64,000 nucleotides of DNA from Arcticibacterium luteifluviistationis (GCF_003258705.1 NZ_CP029480.1:1-64000), one strand, 5' to 3'. Counted from the first letter of the stretch, positions 36,513 to 46,343 are shown. Translations and numbers: made by a program. The notes: generated by a model from the letters alone, not told the origin.

Positions 36513-37322
36513 TTAATAGCTTCCGCCAGCTCCTCCGCCGCCAAAACTACCACCGCCAAAACCACCGAAGCCGCCACCTCCGCTTCCGCCTCCAAAGCCT
36601 CCGCCGAAACCGCCACCAGACCAATTGCCCGATTGACGTCCCCAACCAGTGTACGTAGTATAATGCCCTGCCGAACCATCTCTCATCATTCCTCCACCGC
36701 CTTTACCACCTTTTGAGATAGCAGAAACCACTATAAAAATGATTATCACCATCAGAAAGAAAGCCCAAACTGGAAACTCACCCGCTGCATCTGCCTCTGC
36801 ATCATACTCACCAGAAGTGTACTTTATAATAGCATCGGTTCCTTTATCTAAACCTTCATAAAATCTTGACTCTTTGAAATAAGGTATAATGACTCTATCA
36901 ACCGTCCTTTTGGCATAAGCATCTGGCAATGCTCCTTCTAAGCCATAACCAGAAGCTATATATACTTTTCTATCTTCTGTAGCCCAAAGTACTACTATAC
37001 CATTGTTTTTACCATCATGCCCTACACCCCACTCTCTTCCGAGTTTGACAGCATAAGTATTCATGTCATAAGGCTCTACGGTTTTCACTACCACCACCGC
37101 TATTTGGTTAGATGTAGTATCATCAAAGTTCACCAGCTTTTGTTCTAAACTCTGGATTTCTGAACTTGACAAAACACCTACAAAGTCATTGACCAAACGA
37201 GCGGGCTTAGGAGCCGCAGGTATATCCTGTGCCTTTAGATTAAAACCTAAGGCAACAGTTATTAAGAGCAATATTGCTCTTACGTACATAAAACTCTTAA
37301 TTTTTTTCAGTGAATTAATCAT
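36513..37322 (-). CDS. TPM domain protein with Gly-rich tail
   Basis: A 269-residue envelope protein with a signal peptide or anchor (about 10-31), the TPM domain (about 38-165, LVNDFVGVLSSSEIQSLEQKL and WATEDRKVYIASGYGLEGALPD), a transmembrane helix (about 184-203) and a Gly-rich repetitive tail (about 208-269). The TPM family includes thylakoid and membrane proteins with acid phosphatase activity reported for plant TLP18.3; the bacterial role is unclear. It overlaps the upstream TPM gene by 4 bp (ATGA) and is the last gene of the LemA-TPM-TPM operon. Confidence 0.88.
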   Translation of the reverse strand: MINSLKKIKSFMYVRAILLLITVALGFNLKAQDIPAAPKPARLVNDFVGVLSSSEIQSLEQKLVNFDDTTSNQIAVVVVKTVEPYDMNTYAVKLGREWGVGHDGKNNGIVVLWATEDRKVYIASGYGLEGALPDAYAKRTVDRVIIPYFKESRFYEGLDKGTDAIIKYTSGEYDAEADAAGEFPVWAFFLMVIIIFIVVSAISKGGKGGGGMMRDGSAGHYTTYTGWGRQSGNWSGGGFGGGFGGGSGGGGFGGFGGGSFGGGGAGGSY

Positions 37323-37756
37323 TTAATATTGCCAAAAGAGATGTCGTTCGATATTTCATTGACATCATCTGATTGATATGGAAAGTATTTCTGGAGAGCT
37401 TCGCCAGCCATCTCAATGGCCAAACTCAACCCCTCTACAGTATTTCCTGATTGAAAGTATTCCAGCATTAGCTTCTTCTCTTCTTCCCAGAAACCAGAAC
37501 CTACTTTTTCATGGATACCTTGGTCTCCAAGAATAGCAAATTGTCTATCTGAGATAGAAAGATAAAAAAGGACACCATTTCTTAACGCCGTATGGTCTAA
37601 GGATAGTAAACAGAAAACCTCCTTGGCTCTTTCTACGGGAGAGTCTAAGGAGCAGTTATTTTCTACATGCACCTTAATCTCTCCAGAGGTTTTCAATTCA
37701 GCGTTATGAATGGCCGTGGTAATACGCTCTTTCTCCGCTTCTGAAAAAACTTTCAT
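37319..37756 (-). CDS. TPM domain protein
   Basis: A 145-residue cytosolic-looking TPM domain protein without signal peptide or membrane helix: it starts VFSEAEKERITTAIHNAELKTS and contains VLFYLSISDRQFAILGDQGIHEKV. It lies between LemA (5 bp upstream) and the larger TPM protein (4-bp overlap downstream), so the three are translated as a set. Such short TPM proteins accompany LemA in many Bacteroidota; the biochemical role is unknown. Confidence 0.87.
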   Translation of the reverse strand: MKVFSEAEKERITTAIHNAELKTSGEIKVHVENNCSLDSPVERAKEVFCLLSLDHTALRNGVLFYLSISDRQFAILGDQGIHEKVGSGFWEEEKKLMLEYFQSGNTVEGLSLAIEMAGEALQKYFPYQSDDVNEISNDISFGNIK

Positions 37757-37761
37757 ATTTT

Positions 37762-38355
37762 TTATTTGAAATCAAAATCTACGTCTGGTGCATCTTGAGC
37801 TCCTTCAGATGCTTCAAAGAAGGCTTTCTTAGCGAAACCAAACATACCAGCCATCAAACTATTAGGAAAAGTTCTAACAGATAGGTTATAGTCTCCTACA
37901 CCTGCGTTAAAATCATTTCTGGCTACAGATATTCTATTTTCTGTTCCTTCTATTTGAGCTTGAAGCTCTAAGAAGTTTTGGTTTGCTTTCAAGTCAGGAT
38001 AACGCTCTACCGAAACTAATAACCTACTCAAAGAACCACTTAATTGGTCTTGTGCCGCTTGGAATTTGGCCATATTTTCAGGAGTAAGCTCATCTGCAGA
38101 AAGCTGCACTGCTGTAGCTTTAGATCTTGCCTCTATTACGTCTGTCAACGTTCCTTTTTCAAAATCAGCCGCACCTTGTACTGTTTTTACTAAGTTGCCA
38201 ATTAAATCAGCTCTTCTTTGGTACTGCGTTTGAACCTTCGCCCAAAGTGTCTCTACATTATTATCTTTCTCTACTAATCCATTATAAGAATTACAGCCAT
38301 ACATTCCGAATAGCAGCAAAAAGCCTACAATACCTAAGGTTCCTAATTTTTTCAT
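37762..38355 (-). CDS. LemA family protein
   Basis: A 197-residue envelope protein of the LemA family. The N-terminus has a hydrophobic segment with a lipobox-like FGMYGC (about 5-21), so it may be a lipoprotein or carry a single membrane helix. The coiled four-helix body contains YNGLVEKDNNVETLWAKV and QYQRRADLIGNLV, both family hallmarks. It is the first gene of an operon with two TPM proteins. The biochemical function of LemA is not settled. Confidence 0.92.
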   Translation of the reverse strand: MKKLGTLGIVGFLLLFGMYGCNSYNGLVEKDNNVETLWAKVQTQYQRRADLIGNLVKTVQGAADFEKGTLTDVIEARSKATAVQLSADELTPENMAKFQAAQDQLSGSLSRLLVSVERYPDLKANQNFLELQAQIEGTENRISVARNDFNAGVGDYNLSVRTFPNSLMAGMFGFAKKAFFEASEGAQDAPDVDFDFK

Positions 38356-38472
38356 TTTTGAAGAAGGGGTTAATTGGTTTAAAAATTATGTAATCAAATG
38401 TATCAATTCTCTAACAGTTCTCAAACCGATTAATGAAAACCGGTCTAAAACCATTTTAAGAGGTGATTTTAA

Positions 38473-39849
38473 CTATGGAAGTTTAATAATTGGCTTTGGA
38501 TAAGCCTCAAAGCCCTCTCCGTTATAGAGGTTTTGAATTTCTTCTGCTGACAAATCTTTGAGTTCCGGTATCCAAGCTTTCACATACTCCGCTTCTGGGT
38601 CGTACTTTTCTGCTTGTTTCTGAATATGGAAGTATCGGTTTGGACGCGGGTCGTTTCCTATACCTGCTATGTAGTTCCAGTTTCCCCAGTTGCTACATAC
38701 ATCATAGTCAATCAGCATGCTTTCAAAATACCGTGCTCCCCACCACCATTCTAATTTCAAATCTTTGGTAAAGAAGCTTGCCACTATCTGTCTCCCTCTG
38801 TTTGACATATAACCTGTTTGTTTCAGCTCTCTCATATTAGCATCTACAAAAGGAATTCCAGTTTCGCCATCCACCCATTTTTGAAACTCGCCTTTATCTT
38901 GACGCCAAGTTTTATTCATGTCATGCTTAATACCGCAGATTTTAAAAACCCTAATACCGTATTTCAAAGCCACTAAATGAAAATAATCTCGCCAAATAAG
39001 CTCGAAAATCACCCAATAAGTAGATTCGTTTTTTATTATTTTTTCTTCAAAAAGACGAACCTCGTGGTAAATTTTACGTGGAGATACACAGCCCAAACTT
39101 ATCCAAGCCGACAATTTTGACGAAAAGTCATTTCCTAAAAGTCCATTTCTGGTGTCTTTATAGGTTTTGACATTTTCTGTTTTCCAGATAAAATTATCTA
39201 ATTGAGCTAAGCCAGCTGTTTCACCACCTTCATAGAAGCTTGGAATATCCTTAATTTCTTCCTCTTCAAAACCTAGCTCACTCAAGGTAGGAATTCCTGC
39301 ACACTTGATGTCATTGACACTTTCTAATTTCCCAGGAGTTTCAAATAAAGGTCTCACTTTGGCATGAGCATCCATTTTCTTTCTAAAATCAGTGAATACA
39401 TCTGGAAGAAACTTAATTTGAAAAGGAAGGTCTCTTACATGGTATAAAGTAGCACCCCAAATTAGCTCAATATCAATATTAAGCCTCTTCAGGTTTTGCG
39501 AAAGCTCAAACTCTTGAGAAGTTTCCTCTTGAGTTACTTCTTTAGAGGCCAGTACATAGAGTACATTTTTCTTTTCGGCTATCTTAGCAAGTTCTTCTTC
39601 TGGATTTCCTATTTTAATAATCAAATCAGAACCCCTATCCTGCAGACTCTTTTTTAAATCTGCCAAACACTCTAAAAGAAATTTAACTCTAAAACGTCCA
39701 GTTTTTCTATAACCAAACTTCGATTTCTCGAATTGCCTTGGGTCTATGACATAAACAGGTATCACCCTGCCTAAATCACAGGCTTTCAAAAAAGCCTCAT
39801 TATCATGTAATCTTAAATCATTCCTGAACCAGAAAAGTATATTTTGCAT
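38473..39849 (-). CDS. cryptochrome DASH (photolyase/cryptochrome family)
   Basis: A flavoprotein of the photolyase-cryptochrome family, DASH branch, which repairs pyrimidine dimers mainly in single-stranded DNA using blue light. The N-terminal antenna Rossmann domain (1-130, ILFWFRNDLRLHDN) includes the DASH-type segment TLYHVRDLPF (about 151-160); the C-terminal FAD domain has GYMSNRGRQIVASFFTKDLKLEWW (split here by a few residues) and NWGNWNYIAGIGNDPR. The Trp relay and FAD-binding asparagine region look intact. It is monocistronic. Confidence 0.9.
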   Translation of the reverse strand: MQNILFWFRNDLRLHDNEAFLKACDLGRVIPVYVIDPRQFEKSKFGYRKTGRFRVKFLLECLADLKKSLQDRGSDLIIKIGNPEEELAKIAEKKNVLYVLASKEVTQEETSQEFELSQNLKRLNIDIELIWGATLYHVRDLPFQIKFLPDVFTDFRKKMDAHAKVRPLFETPGKLESVNDIKCAGIPTLSELGFEEEEIKDIPSFYEGGETAGLAQLDNFIWKTENVKTYKDTRNGLLGNDFSSKLSAWISLGCVSPRKIYHEVRLFEEKIIKNESTYWVIFELIWRDYFHLVALKYGIRVFKICGIKHDMNKTWRQDKGEFQKWVDGETGIPFVDANMRELKQTGYMSNRGRQIVASFFTKDLKLEWWWGARYFESMLIDYDVCSNWGNWNYIAGIGNDPRPNRYFHIQKQAEKYDPEAEYVKAWIPELKDLSAEEIQNLYNGEGFEAYPKPIIKLP

Positions 39850-39909
39850 ATTTGAGCGAAGATTTAATGCAAAACTAACAAGTATTTAGCTTAAGCCCTG
39901 AAAGCTCTT

Positions 39910-40683
39910 TTAAAGTTTTCCGTTTAATCCCCAGTAATATTCTTTATAAGTAACCTCTGTTCCCTTTTTGGCTTTAGTTTTAGCATACTTATTAATCCAG
40001 TTTTCTATATCGTCTGTTTTCTTAAAATCGCCTCCGTACCAGTCAAAAAGCTTTGAAACATTCATTTTAGAAGCTGAAACCTCATTTTTAAAGGAATCGT
40101 TGATAAACCGGACACCTTGGTCATCTAACTGAGCACTTAATTTAGAAGCTACAAAAGCCTCATTTCTTAATGGTGGGCAAGATTTTGCGGCACATACTAA
40201 TGCAAAGTGAATACGCGGCTCCTTAAACTGTTTTCTGACAATACCATGTTCAATATTATTCAAGTCCATCTCTTTACCCCCAATCTTAATAAACTTGACA
40301 TCCCATGGAGTATTGACAAATGGTATTTTTATTTTACTTCCAATATCTTTTATGCTGCTTATATTTTGGTCTGCATTATCTAAAATCAATTTTACTGTAA
40401 AAGCATTGTAAGCATTTATCCAATAGGCCAGTTTCTCGTTAGTAGACCAGCTACTTGCAGGAGCACTTTTAGAAACTAAAGCCAAATACTTATCTAGCTG
40501 TGCTTCATCTTTGGCAAAACCTCCGTAATCAACAAAACCTTTAGCATCTACATGTTTTTTCAAAAGCCCATCCCATATAGAATGACTAATAGGAGCTGCT
40601 GTAGACTCTGGCGAATCAATGGCAAAACAACTACTTAAAGTAAAAAGTAAAGCTGCAAACACTGTGTAATATATATTTTTCAT
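39910..40683 (-). CDS. DUF547 lipoprotein
   Basis: A 257-residue lipoprotein with signal peptide and lipobox (TLSSC, Cys19) and a DUF547 domain (about 40-240). Visible conserved segments are NEKLAYWINAYNAFTVKLIL, EHGIVRKQFKEPRIHFALVC and AAKSCPPLRNEAF, the last with the conserved Cys. DUF547 is distantly related to papain-like folds, but an enzyme activity has not been shown. I chose the ATG at 40683; the upstream ATG would place 16 charged residues before the signal peptide. A 380-bp gap with no gene precedes it. Confidence 0.82.
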   Translation of the reverse strand: MKNIYYTVFAALLFTLSSCFAIDSPESTAAPISHSIWDGLLKKHVDAKGFVDYGGFAKDEAQLDKYLALVSKSAPASSWSTNEKLAYWINAYNAFTVKLILDNADQNISSIKDIGSKIKIPFVNTPWDVKFIKIGGKEMDLNNIEHGIVRKQFKEPRIHFALVCAAKSCPPLRNEAFVASKLSAQLDDQGVRFINDSFKNEVSASKMNVSKLFDWYGGDFKKTDDIENWINKYAKTKAKKGTEVTYKEYYWGLNGKL

Positions 40684-41063
40684 GCGTGTCTTATTTTTTT
40701 TTATATCGTTTGGTTTAGTTACGAGTTTCAAGTTTAAAAGGTTTGTAACATTCTGTTAATAGAACTCCTCCTCAGAATTACAATTCAGGCTTAAAAGCCT
40801 ATTGGATTAATTCAAAAGCGTTTTAATAAATTGTACTAAACACATATACCTGAGTTTTGATGCCTCTAAAAAAAAGCCTATACGTGAAAATAACCCATTC
40901 ACTTAACAATTTAATAATGTTTCTCTTATAACAATTTATGGTATTTTTTCTATATTTATAGAGAGTCTTAGTAAATGGGATTTTAATCGGAAACAAAAAA
41001 AAGTATTTTTGCGGCTGATTCGAATCTTTAAACCTTTTTAAAAGACTCTTATTAACAATACTA
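40684..41063. other. divergent intergenic region between the DUF547 and TonB receptor genes
   Basis: No gene or RNA was recognised here. It holds a perfect 14-bp palindrome AGGCTTAAAAGCCT at 40787-40800, which could be an operator, several A/T tracts, and the -7 element of the TonB receptor promoter near its right end. Confidence 0.5.
41004..41011 (+). promoter_or_regulatory. candidate -7 element for the TonB receptor gene
   Basis: TATTTTTG, matching TAnnTTTG, with a TTTT run ending 19 bp upstream. The 5' leader would be about 50 nt. Confidence 0.5.
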
Positions 41064-43763
41064 ATGTCAAATTCTTCAAAACAAATTAACCCCAGTGTTA
41101 TGGTGAGAAATTTTACTTTTTTACGAGCTAGTATGCTTGTATTGGTAGTTATGTTTATGGCTACTTCTGTTTTTGCTCAGAGCGTTGTTTCTGGTACTAT
41201 CACAGATGGTAGCAACAACGAACCTCTAATAGGTGCTTCTGTATCTGTGAAAGGTACAGCTATCGGAACTACTTCTGATATCGATGGAAAATACTCTTTA
41301 AATGGTATCCCTTCAGGTAATCAAACTTTAGTTATTTCTTTTATCGGTTTTGACCGTCAGGAAATTTCTTATGATGGTTCTGCTAGTGTAATCAACGTCA
41401 CTTTAGTTGAAAACTTAAACGCTTTAGAGGAAATCGTTATTACAGGTGTAATGGATATCGCTAAAGATAGACAAACTCCTATCGCAGTTTCAACTATTAC
41501 GCGTTCTGAAATTGCTCTTAAAGCAGGTAACCAAGAGTTTCCTGAAATTTTAAAAGCTACTCCTTCTGTTTATACTACCAAAGGTGGTGGTGGATATGGT
41601 GACTCTAGAATTAGTGTGAGAGGTTTTGATCAATCAAACACTGCATTCTTATTAAACGGTCAGCCTATCAACGGTATGGAAGATGGTAAAATGTACTGGT
41701 CTAACTGGCAAGGTGTAATGGACGTAGCTGATGCGGTTCAAATCCAAAGAGGTTTGGGTTCTTCTAAATTAGCTATTTCTTCTGTTGGTGGTACAGTGAA
41801 CATTGTAACTAAAACTGTAGATGCTAAAAAAGGTGGTTTTGCTCAAGCGATGGTTGGTAACGATGGTTACCTTAAGACTACGGCATATGCTTCTACTGGT
41901 TTAATGGATAATGGTTTTGCTTTTGCGGCCCTTTTAGGTCACTGGCAAGGTGATGGTTATATTAACAACACAGAAGGAAGCGGTCAAACGTATTTTATCT
42001 CTGCTGGTTATATGCCAAACAAGCATCACAAATTAAATTTCATATTTACTGGTGCACCTCAAGAGCACTACCAAAGAAACTCTTATACGCTTGCTACTTT
42101 AATTGAAAAAGGAGCCAAGTATAACGGTAACTCTGTTAAGGACGATATCGTACCTTCTATAGGTGGTAACTACTACCACAAACCAATAGCTAACCTTAGC
42201 TGGGACTTCACAATAGATTCTAAAACTTCATTGGCAACTGTACTTTACGGTTCTTGGGGTAGAGGTGGTTCTATTGGTCTTAGAAACTATGCTGGTCAAG
42301 ATGGTGACTTTTATAACTTAAACACTATCAGAACTGCTAACGGTTCTAAAGCTCCTAACGCAGCTGGTGATATAGTAGGTGATAGATCAAGAGTAGATGG
42401 TTCTAGAGTTTATGACGTATTACGTTCATCTGCAAATGAGCATCAGTGGTACGGTATGATTACTAACTTCAGCAAAAAATTATCTGAGTCTTTATCATTC
42501 AGTGTTGGATTTGATGCTCGTGCATACCACGGTGAGCACTTTAGAAGAGTTGTAGATTTCTTAGGAGCTGACGGTTGGGCTGATGGAGCTACTCCAGCAA
42601 GCTTCCAAGGCGACCAATATTATGTAACTGAAGCTTATAGCTCTGGTCCTTGGGCTGCGTCATTCCATGACACTCCAAGAAACCAAAGATTTGGATATGA
42701 CAATCCTGAAGACATCAAATACATTGGTGGTTTTGGTCAATTAGAATATATTCAAGGCCCTCTTTCTGCTTTTGCTCAAGGTGCAGTTTCTTCTCAGTCT
42801 CACGTTCGTTATGACTACTTCAACTACCCAGCTGGGCAAGAGGAGTCTGAAAAAGTGGTTAACCCTGGATACAATGTAAAAGGTGGTTTGAACTATAACT
42901 TAGACAGCCATAACAATGTTTTTGCTAACGCCGGTTACTACTCACGTCAGCCGTTCCAGGACAACATGTTCTTGAACTTCAGAAATGATGTAAACCCACT
43001 TCTTACTAACGAAGGAATTACTGGTTTAGAATTAGGTTACGGTTACAGATCTTCTCAATTCAATGCTAACGTTAACCTTTATCACACGAAATGGGCTGAC
43101 AGAGTATTGTCTGGTGGATATCAGCTTCCTGACAACGTAGAAGGTTTTTACTCTTACCAAGGTGTGACTCAAATTCACTCAGGTTTAGAGCTAGACTTTA
43201 GATACAACCCATCTAAAATGTTAACCTTTAAAGGTGCTGCATCTTTCGGTAACTGGAAATATGATGGTAACGCCGTAGCTACAATTTATGACGATAGTCA
43301 AAACATAGTTTCTGAAGGTGAAACTTTATACCTAGACGGTGTAAAAGTTGGTGATGCTGCTCAAACAACGTTCAACTTAGGTGCAATTGCAAGATTAGGT
43401 AAAGGCTTCAGAATAGATGCAGATTATTTCTACTATGCTAATCTTCATGCTAGCATTAACCCTACAGATAGTGAGTTTAGCACTCCTAACAATAGAGGTT
43501 CTGTTCAGCTTCCTAACTATGGCTTGGTAGACTTAGGTGTATCTTACACGCTAAGCCTTCCTAAAGACAAATCTTTAGTATTCAGATTAAACTCTAATAA
43601 CTTGTTTGATACTGAGTACATAGCTGAGTCTTATACTAACATCCACGCTGAAAGCGGTGATGCTATTTATGATACTAAGCAAGACATCCAATTTAGCACT
43701 GCTAATACTGCATTCTTCGGATACGGTAGAACTTGGAACTTCAGCGTTAGATATAAATTCTAA
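41064..43763 (+). CDS. TonB-dependent outer membrane receptor
   Basis: An 899-residue outer-membrane receptor. After an uncleaved-looking N-terminal extension and signal peptide (about 20-38, ending VFAQ) there is a carboxypeptidase-regulatory-like beta domain (about 40-120, GTITDGSNNEPLIGASVSVKG), a plug domain (about 125-260, with VSTITRSEI and GGTVNIVT) and a beta-barrel ending in a C-terminal aromatic residue (VRYKF). It should import a TonB-energised substrate. No SusD-like gene follows, so it is not a classic SusCD pair; siderophore, cobalamin or peptide uptake are open. The leading ATG at 41064 is followed by an alternative at 41100. Confidence 0.92.
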   Translation: MSNSSKQINPSVMVRNFTFLRASMLVLVVMFMATSVFAQSVVSGTITDGSNNEPLIGASVSVKGTAIGTTSDIDGKYSLNGIPSGNQTLVISFIGFDRQEISYDGSASVINVTLVENLNALEEIVITGVMDIAKDRQTPIAVSTITRSEIALKAGNQEFPEILKATPSVYTTKGGGGYGDSRISVRGFDQSNTAFLLNGQPINGMEDGKMYWSNWQGVMDVADAVQIQRGLGSSKLAISSVGGTVNIVTKTVDAKKGGFAQAMVGNDGYLKTTAYASTGLMDNGFAFAALLGHWQGDGYINNTEGSGQTYFISAGYMPNKHHKLNFIFTGAPQEHYQRNSYTLATLIEKGAKYNGNSVKDDIVPSIGGNYYHKPIANLSWDFTIDSKTSLATVLYGSWGRGGSIGLRNYAGQDGDFYNLNTIRTANGSKAPNAAGDIVGDRSRVDGSRVYDVLRSSANEHQWYGMITNFSKKLSESLSFSVGFDARAYHGEHFRRVVDFLGADGWADGATPASFQGDQYYVTEAYSSGPWAASFHDTPRNQRFGYDNPEDIKYIGGFGQLEYIQGPLSAFAQGAVSSQSHVRYDYFNYPAGQEESEKVVNPGYNVKGGLNYNLDSHNNVFANAGYYSRQPFQDNMFLNFRNDVNPLLTNEGITGLELGYGYRSSQFNANVNLYHTKWADRVLSGGYQLPDNVEGFYSYQGVTQIHSGLELDFRYNPSKMLTFKGAASFGNWKYDGNAVATIYDDSQNIVSEGETLYLDGVKVGDAAQTTFNLGAIARLGKGFRIDADYFYYANLHASINPTDSEFSTPNNRGSVQLPNYGLVDLGVSYTLSLPKDKSLVFRLNSNNLFDTEYIAESYTNIHAESGDAIYDTKQDIQFSTANTAFFGYGRTWNFSVRYKF

Positions 43764-43783
43764 TTCTTAAGACATACTCTTAG

Positions 43784-43816
43784 AAATCCCGCTTCATACG
43801 AAGTGGGATTTTTTTA
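43784..43816. terminator. terminator after the TonB receptor gene
   Basis: Stem AAATCCCGCTTC with GAAGTGGGATTT, including one G-T pair and a 4-nt loop, then Ts. Confidence 0.85.
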
Positions 43817-43873
43817 TGCCCTTTACTGAATCAAATTACTATTTGTATCTTCCAAGAAAATTGGAAAATACCC

Positions 43874-44761
43874 ATGGAAATTATTAAAACACCAAAATCG
43901 GCTTTCGAGCAAATAACGGATTACCCTTTCAAAGAAAACTATGTAGATTTTGACGGCATCAAAATGCATTACATAGACGAAGGCAAAGGCGAAACCATTT
44001 TGGCTCTTCACGGGCAGCCGACATGGTCTTACTTATATCGGAAATTTATTCCCCACCTAAAAGACCACAGGTTCATTGCTCCGGACTTGATTGGCTTCGG
44101 GAAGTCTGATAAAATTGTAGGTAGTGAGAACTATAGTTATGACCTACATTTTAAATCTCTCAAGAACTTTATTGATAAGCTAGACCTAAATGACATCACC
44201 CTTATAGTACAAGACTGGGGCGGTTTGTTAGGACTAGGTCTTTTGGGACAATTCCCCGAAAGGTTTAAAAGGGTTGTGATTCTAAACACTTTTTTACCCA
44301 TTGGTAAACCTGCAAATTTTGGTTTTAAGCTTTGGCAATGGTTTGCGAAATATCACCCTTCTATTCCAACTGGTGGCGTAGTACAGTTTGCATCTGCATC
44401 AAAACTATCTAAAGAAGTGGTGGCGGCTTATGACGCACCGTTCCCTTCTAAAAAATACAAAGGTGGAGCAAAGTCTTTCCCTGCATTGGTACCTACTCAC
44501 CCAAGTCATGATGGCGTAAAAGAAATGAAGGCAGCACGCGAAGTACTCTCTAAATGGAATAAACCAGCCTTGGTGCTCTTCTCTGACAAAGACAAAGTAT
44601 TTAGTGGAGCAGAGAAATTCTTTTATCAGCTCATTCCTACCGTTAAAGACGACGAAAAAATTATCATTAAAAACGCAGGCCACTTTCTTCAAGAAGAGAA
44701 AGGAAAAGAAATAGCTCAATACATTGATAAGTTTATGAAAGGGAAGAAACTTATAGATTAA
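43874..44761 (+). CDS. haloalkane dehalogenase-like alpha/beta hydrolase
   Basis: A 295-residue alpha/beta hydrolase resembling subfamily I haloalkane dehalogenases, which replace a carbon-bound halide with hydroxyl. The oxyanion/halide segment HGQPTWSYLYRKF is at 46-58, the nucleophile elbow VQDWGG has D114 followed by the halide-binding W115, D240 in SDKDKVF is the likely acid and H270 in NAGHFLQ is the catalytic base. Characterised DhlA has Glu where Gln48 stands; here that residue differs. Substrate cannot be deduced; a general esterase role is possible. It lies ~95 bp before the sulfatase gene, same strand. Confidence 0.88.
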   Translation: MEIIKTPKSAFEQITDYPFKENYVDFDGIKMHYIDEGKGETILALHGQPTWSYLYRKFIPHLKDHRFIAPDLIGFGKSDKIVGSENYSYDLHFKSLKNFIDKLDLNDITLIVQDWGGLLGLGLLGQFPERFKRVVILNTFLPIGKPANFGFKLWQWFAKYHPSIPTGGVVQFASASKLSKEVVAAYDAPFPSKKYKGGAKSFPALVPTHPSHDGVKEMKAAREVLSKWNKPALVLFSDKDKVFSGAEKFFYQLIPTVKDDEKIIIKNAGHFLQEEKGKEIAQYIDKFMKGKKLID

Positions 44762-44855
44762 AAGAACTCCAAAGAGTATTTTGTTCTAGTAGAACCTTAT
44801 TAATTATTGCTATTCCTTTCTTAAATTGGCAGCCCAAAACCTTATTCAACCCAAA

Positions 44856-46235
44856 ATGAAACTTACATCTTTAGTATTAGCTCTTAGCTTATTTGCCATT
44901 TCATGTTCAAATGAGAAAACAGAAAGACCACCAAATATCATTCACATCTTTGCAGATGATTTAGGCTATGGTGATATCAGCTCTTTTGGAGCTACAGATA
45001 TTGCTACGCCCAATATTGATAGGTTAGCCAATGAAGGAATCAAATTTACTGACTTCTATTCTGCAGCACATGTTTGCAGCCCTTCTAGAGCCGCACTAAT
45101 GACAGGTCGCCTACCTCAAAGAATGGGGATTCACGGGGTGTTTTTTCCTGAGAGCTATACTGGAATGCCAGAAGATGAAGAAACTATTGCCGAAAAACTT
45201 AAAGAGAAAAATTATGCTACTGGCATAGTGGGTAAATGGCATTTAGGTCACATGCGAAAATTTCTTCCTTTACAACAGGGCTTCGACAGCTATTTCGGTA
45301 TTCCGTATAGTAATGACATGGAAAGCGTAGTTTACCTAGATGGCAATGATGTAGTAAACTTTGACGTAGACCAGCACTATACCACAAAAACGTACACCGA
45401 AAAGGCTATTGACTTTATAGAAACCCACAAGGCTGAACCGTTCTTTTTATATCTACCTCATAATATGCCGCATGTACCTTTATACGTTTCAGAAGACTTT
45501 GAAGGCACTTCTAATAGAGGACTATATGGTGATGTCATTCAGGAGATAGACTGGAGCGTAGGAGAAATATTGAACAAACTAGAGCAAGATGGGCTACTAG
45601 AAAACACTTTAGTCATTTTCTCTAGTGATAATGGCCCATGGCTTGTCATGGAAGATCATGGTGGATCCGCTGGGCATTTAAGAGAAGGGAAACAATTCAC
45701 GTTTGACGGCGGTATGCGAGTGCCTACTTTGGCCATGTGGAAAGGTAAAATAGAAGCTGGTCAAGTTTATGAAGGTCTAGCTAGCCAAATGGACTGGTTT
45801 CCTACTATTATGAATCTTGTAGGCATAACATTAGACCCAGAGCGAGCTATTGATGGAGAAGACCTCACAGACGTACTTCTAAATAAGGGTCAAAGAGCGA
45901 GTGACGAATATCTATTCTTTGACGGTGCACAAGCACAAGCTTTTAGAAAAGGAGACTGGAAAATAAAACTTCCTTATGAAGGCTTTAAAGGAGCTGGATA
46001 TAAATCTGCCGTGGCTCCACATGATACACTACTAGTTAATATCAAAAACAACCCCGAAGAAGACGTCAACTTATTTAGGAGTAATCGTGAAAAAGGATTA
46101 GAACTCATTGCCCAAATGAAAAAAGCACATGACGCCTTAGGAGAGCTGCCTGCGGCTCAAGTTTTAAGAACCTCTGCAGATAATAGCCACTATGCTCACG
46201 TACAAGAACTGCTTAAAAACAGGATTAAGAATTAA
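44856..46235 (+). CDS. sulfatase family lipoprotein
   Basis: A 459-residue type I sulfatase. It has a signal peptide and lipobox (FAISC, Cys17), so it is envelope-anchored. The metal site D34-D35 is in FADDLGYGD, and the formylglycine signature C74-x-P-S-R78 is in CSPSRAALMTGR, followed by GIVGKWHLG and the C-terminal SSDNGPW. It needs a formylglycine-generating or anaerobic sulfatase maturase, not seen here. I took the ATG at 44856; an upstream TTG at 44826 lacks a signal peptide. The likely substrate is a sulfated polysaccharide or ester, by analogy with other Bacteroidota. Confidence 0.9.
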   Translation: MKLTSLVLALSLFAISCSNEKTERPPNIIHIFADDLGYGDISSFGATDIATPNIDRLANEGIKFTDFYSAAHVCSPSRAALMTGRLPQRMGIHGVFFPESYTGMPEDEETIAEKLKEKNYATGIVGKWHLGHMRKFLPLQQGFDSYFGIPYSNDMESVVYLDGNDVVNFDVDQHYTTKTYTEKAIDFIETHKAEPFFLYLPHNMPHVPLYVSEDFEGTSNRGLYGDVIQEIDWSVGEILNKLEQDGLLENTLVIFSSDNGPWLVMEDHGGSAGHLREGKQFTFDGGMRVPTLAMWKGKIEAGQVYEGLASQMDWFPTIMNLVGITLDPERAIDGEDLTDVLLNKGQRASDEYLFFDGAQAQAFRKGDWKIKLPYEGFKGAGYKSAVAPHDTLLVNIKNNPEEDVNLFRSNREKGLELIAQMKKAHDALGELPAAQVLRTSADNSHYAHVQELLKNRIKN

Positions 46236-46343
46236 AGACTTTTCTTAGTAAATGTGTTATTTCGGAGTCAAACCAGTTCTCTTACTCAAATAATTAGCAA
46301 GATTGCCAAAGCTAAACAACTCTATACTAGTCAGTTATGATAC

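Noticed and set aside
41064-46235. Reading the receptor-hydrolase-sulfatase region as a polysaccharide utilisation locus
   Set aside because: There is no SusD-like gene, no glycoside hydrolase and no hybrid sensor; a terminator separates the receptor from the dehalogenase.
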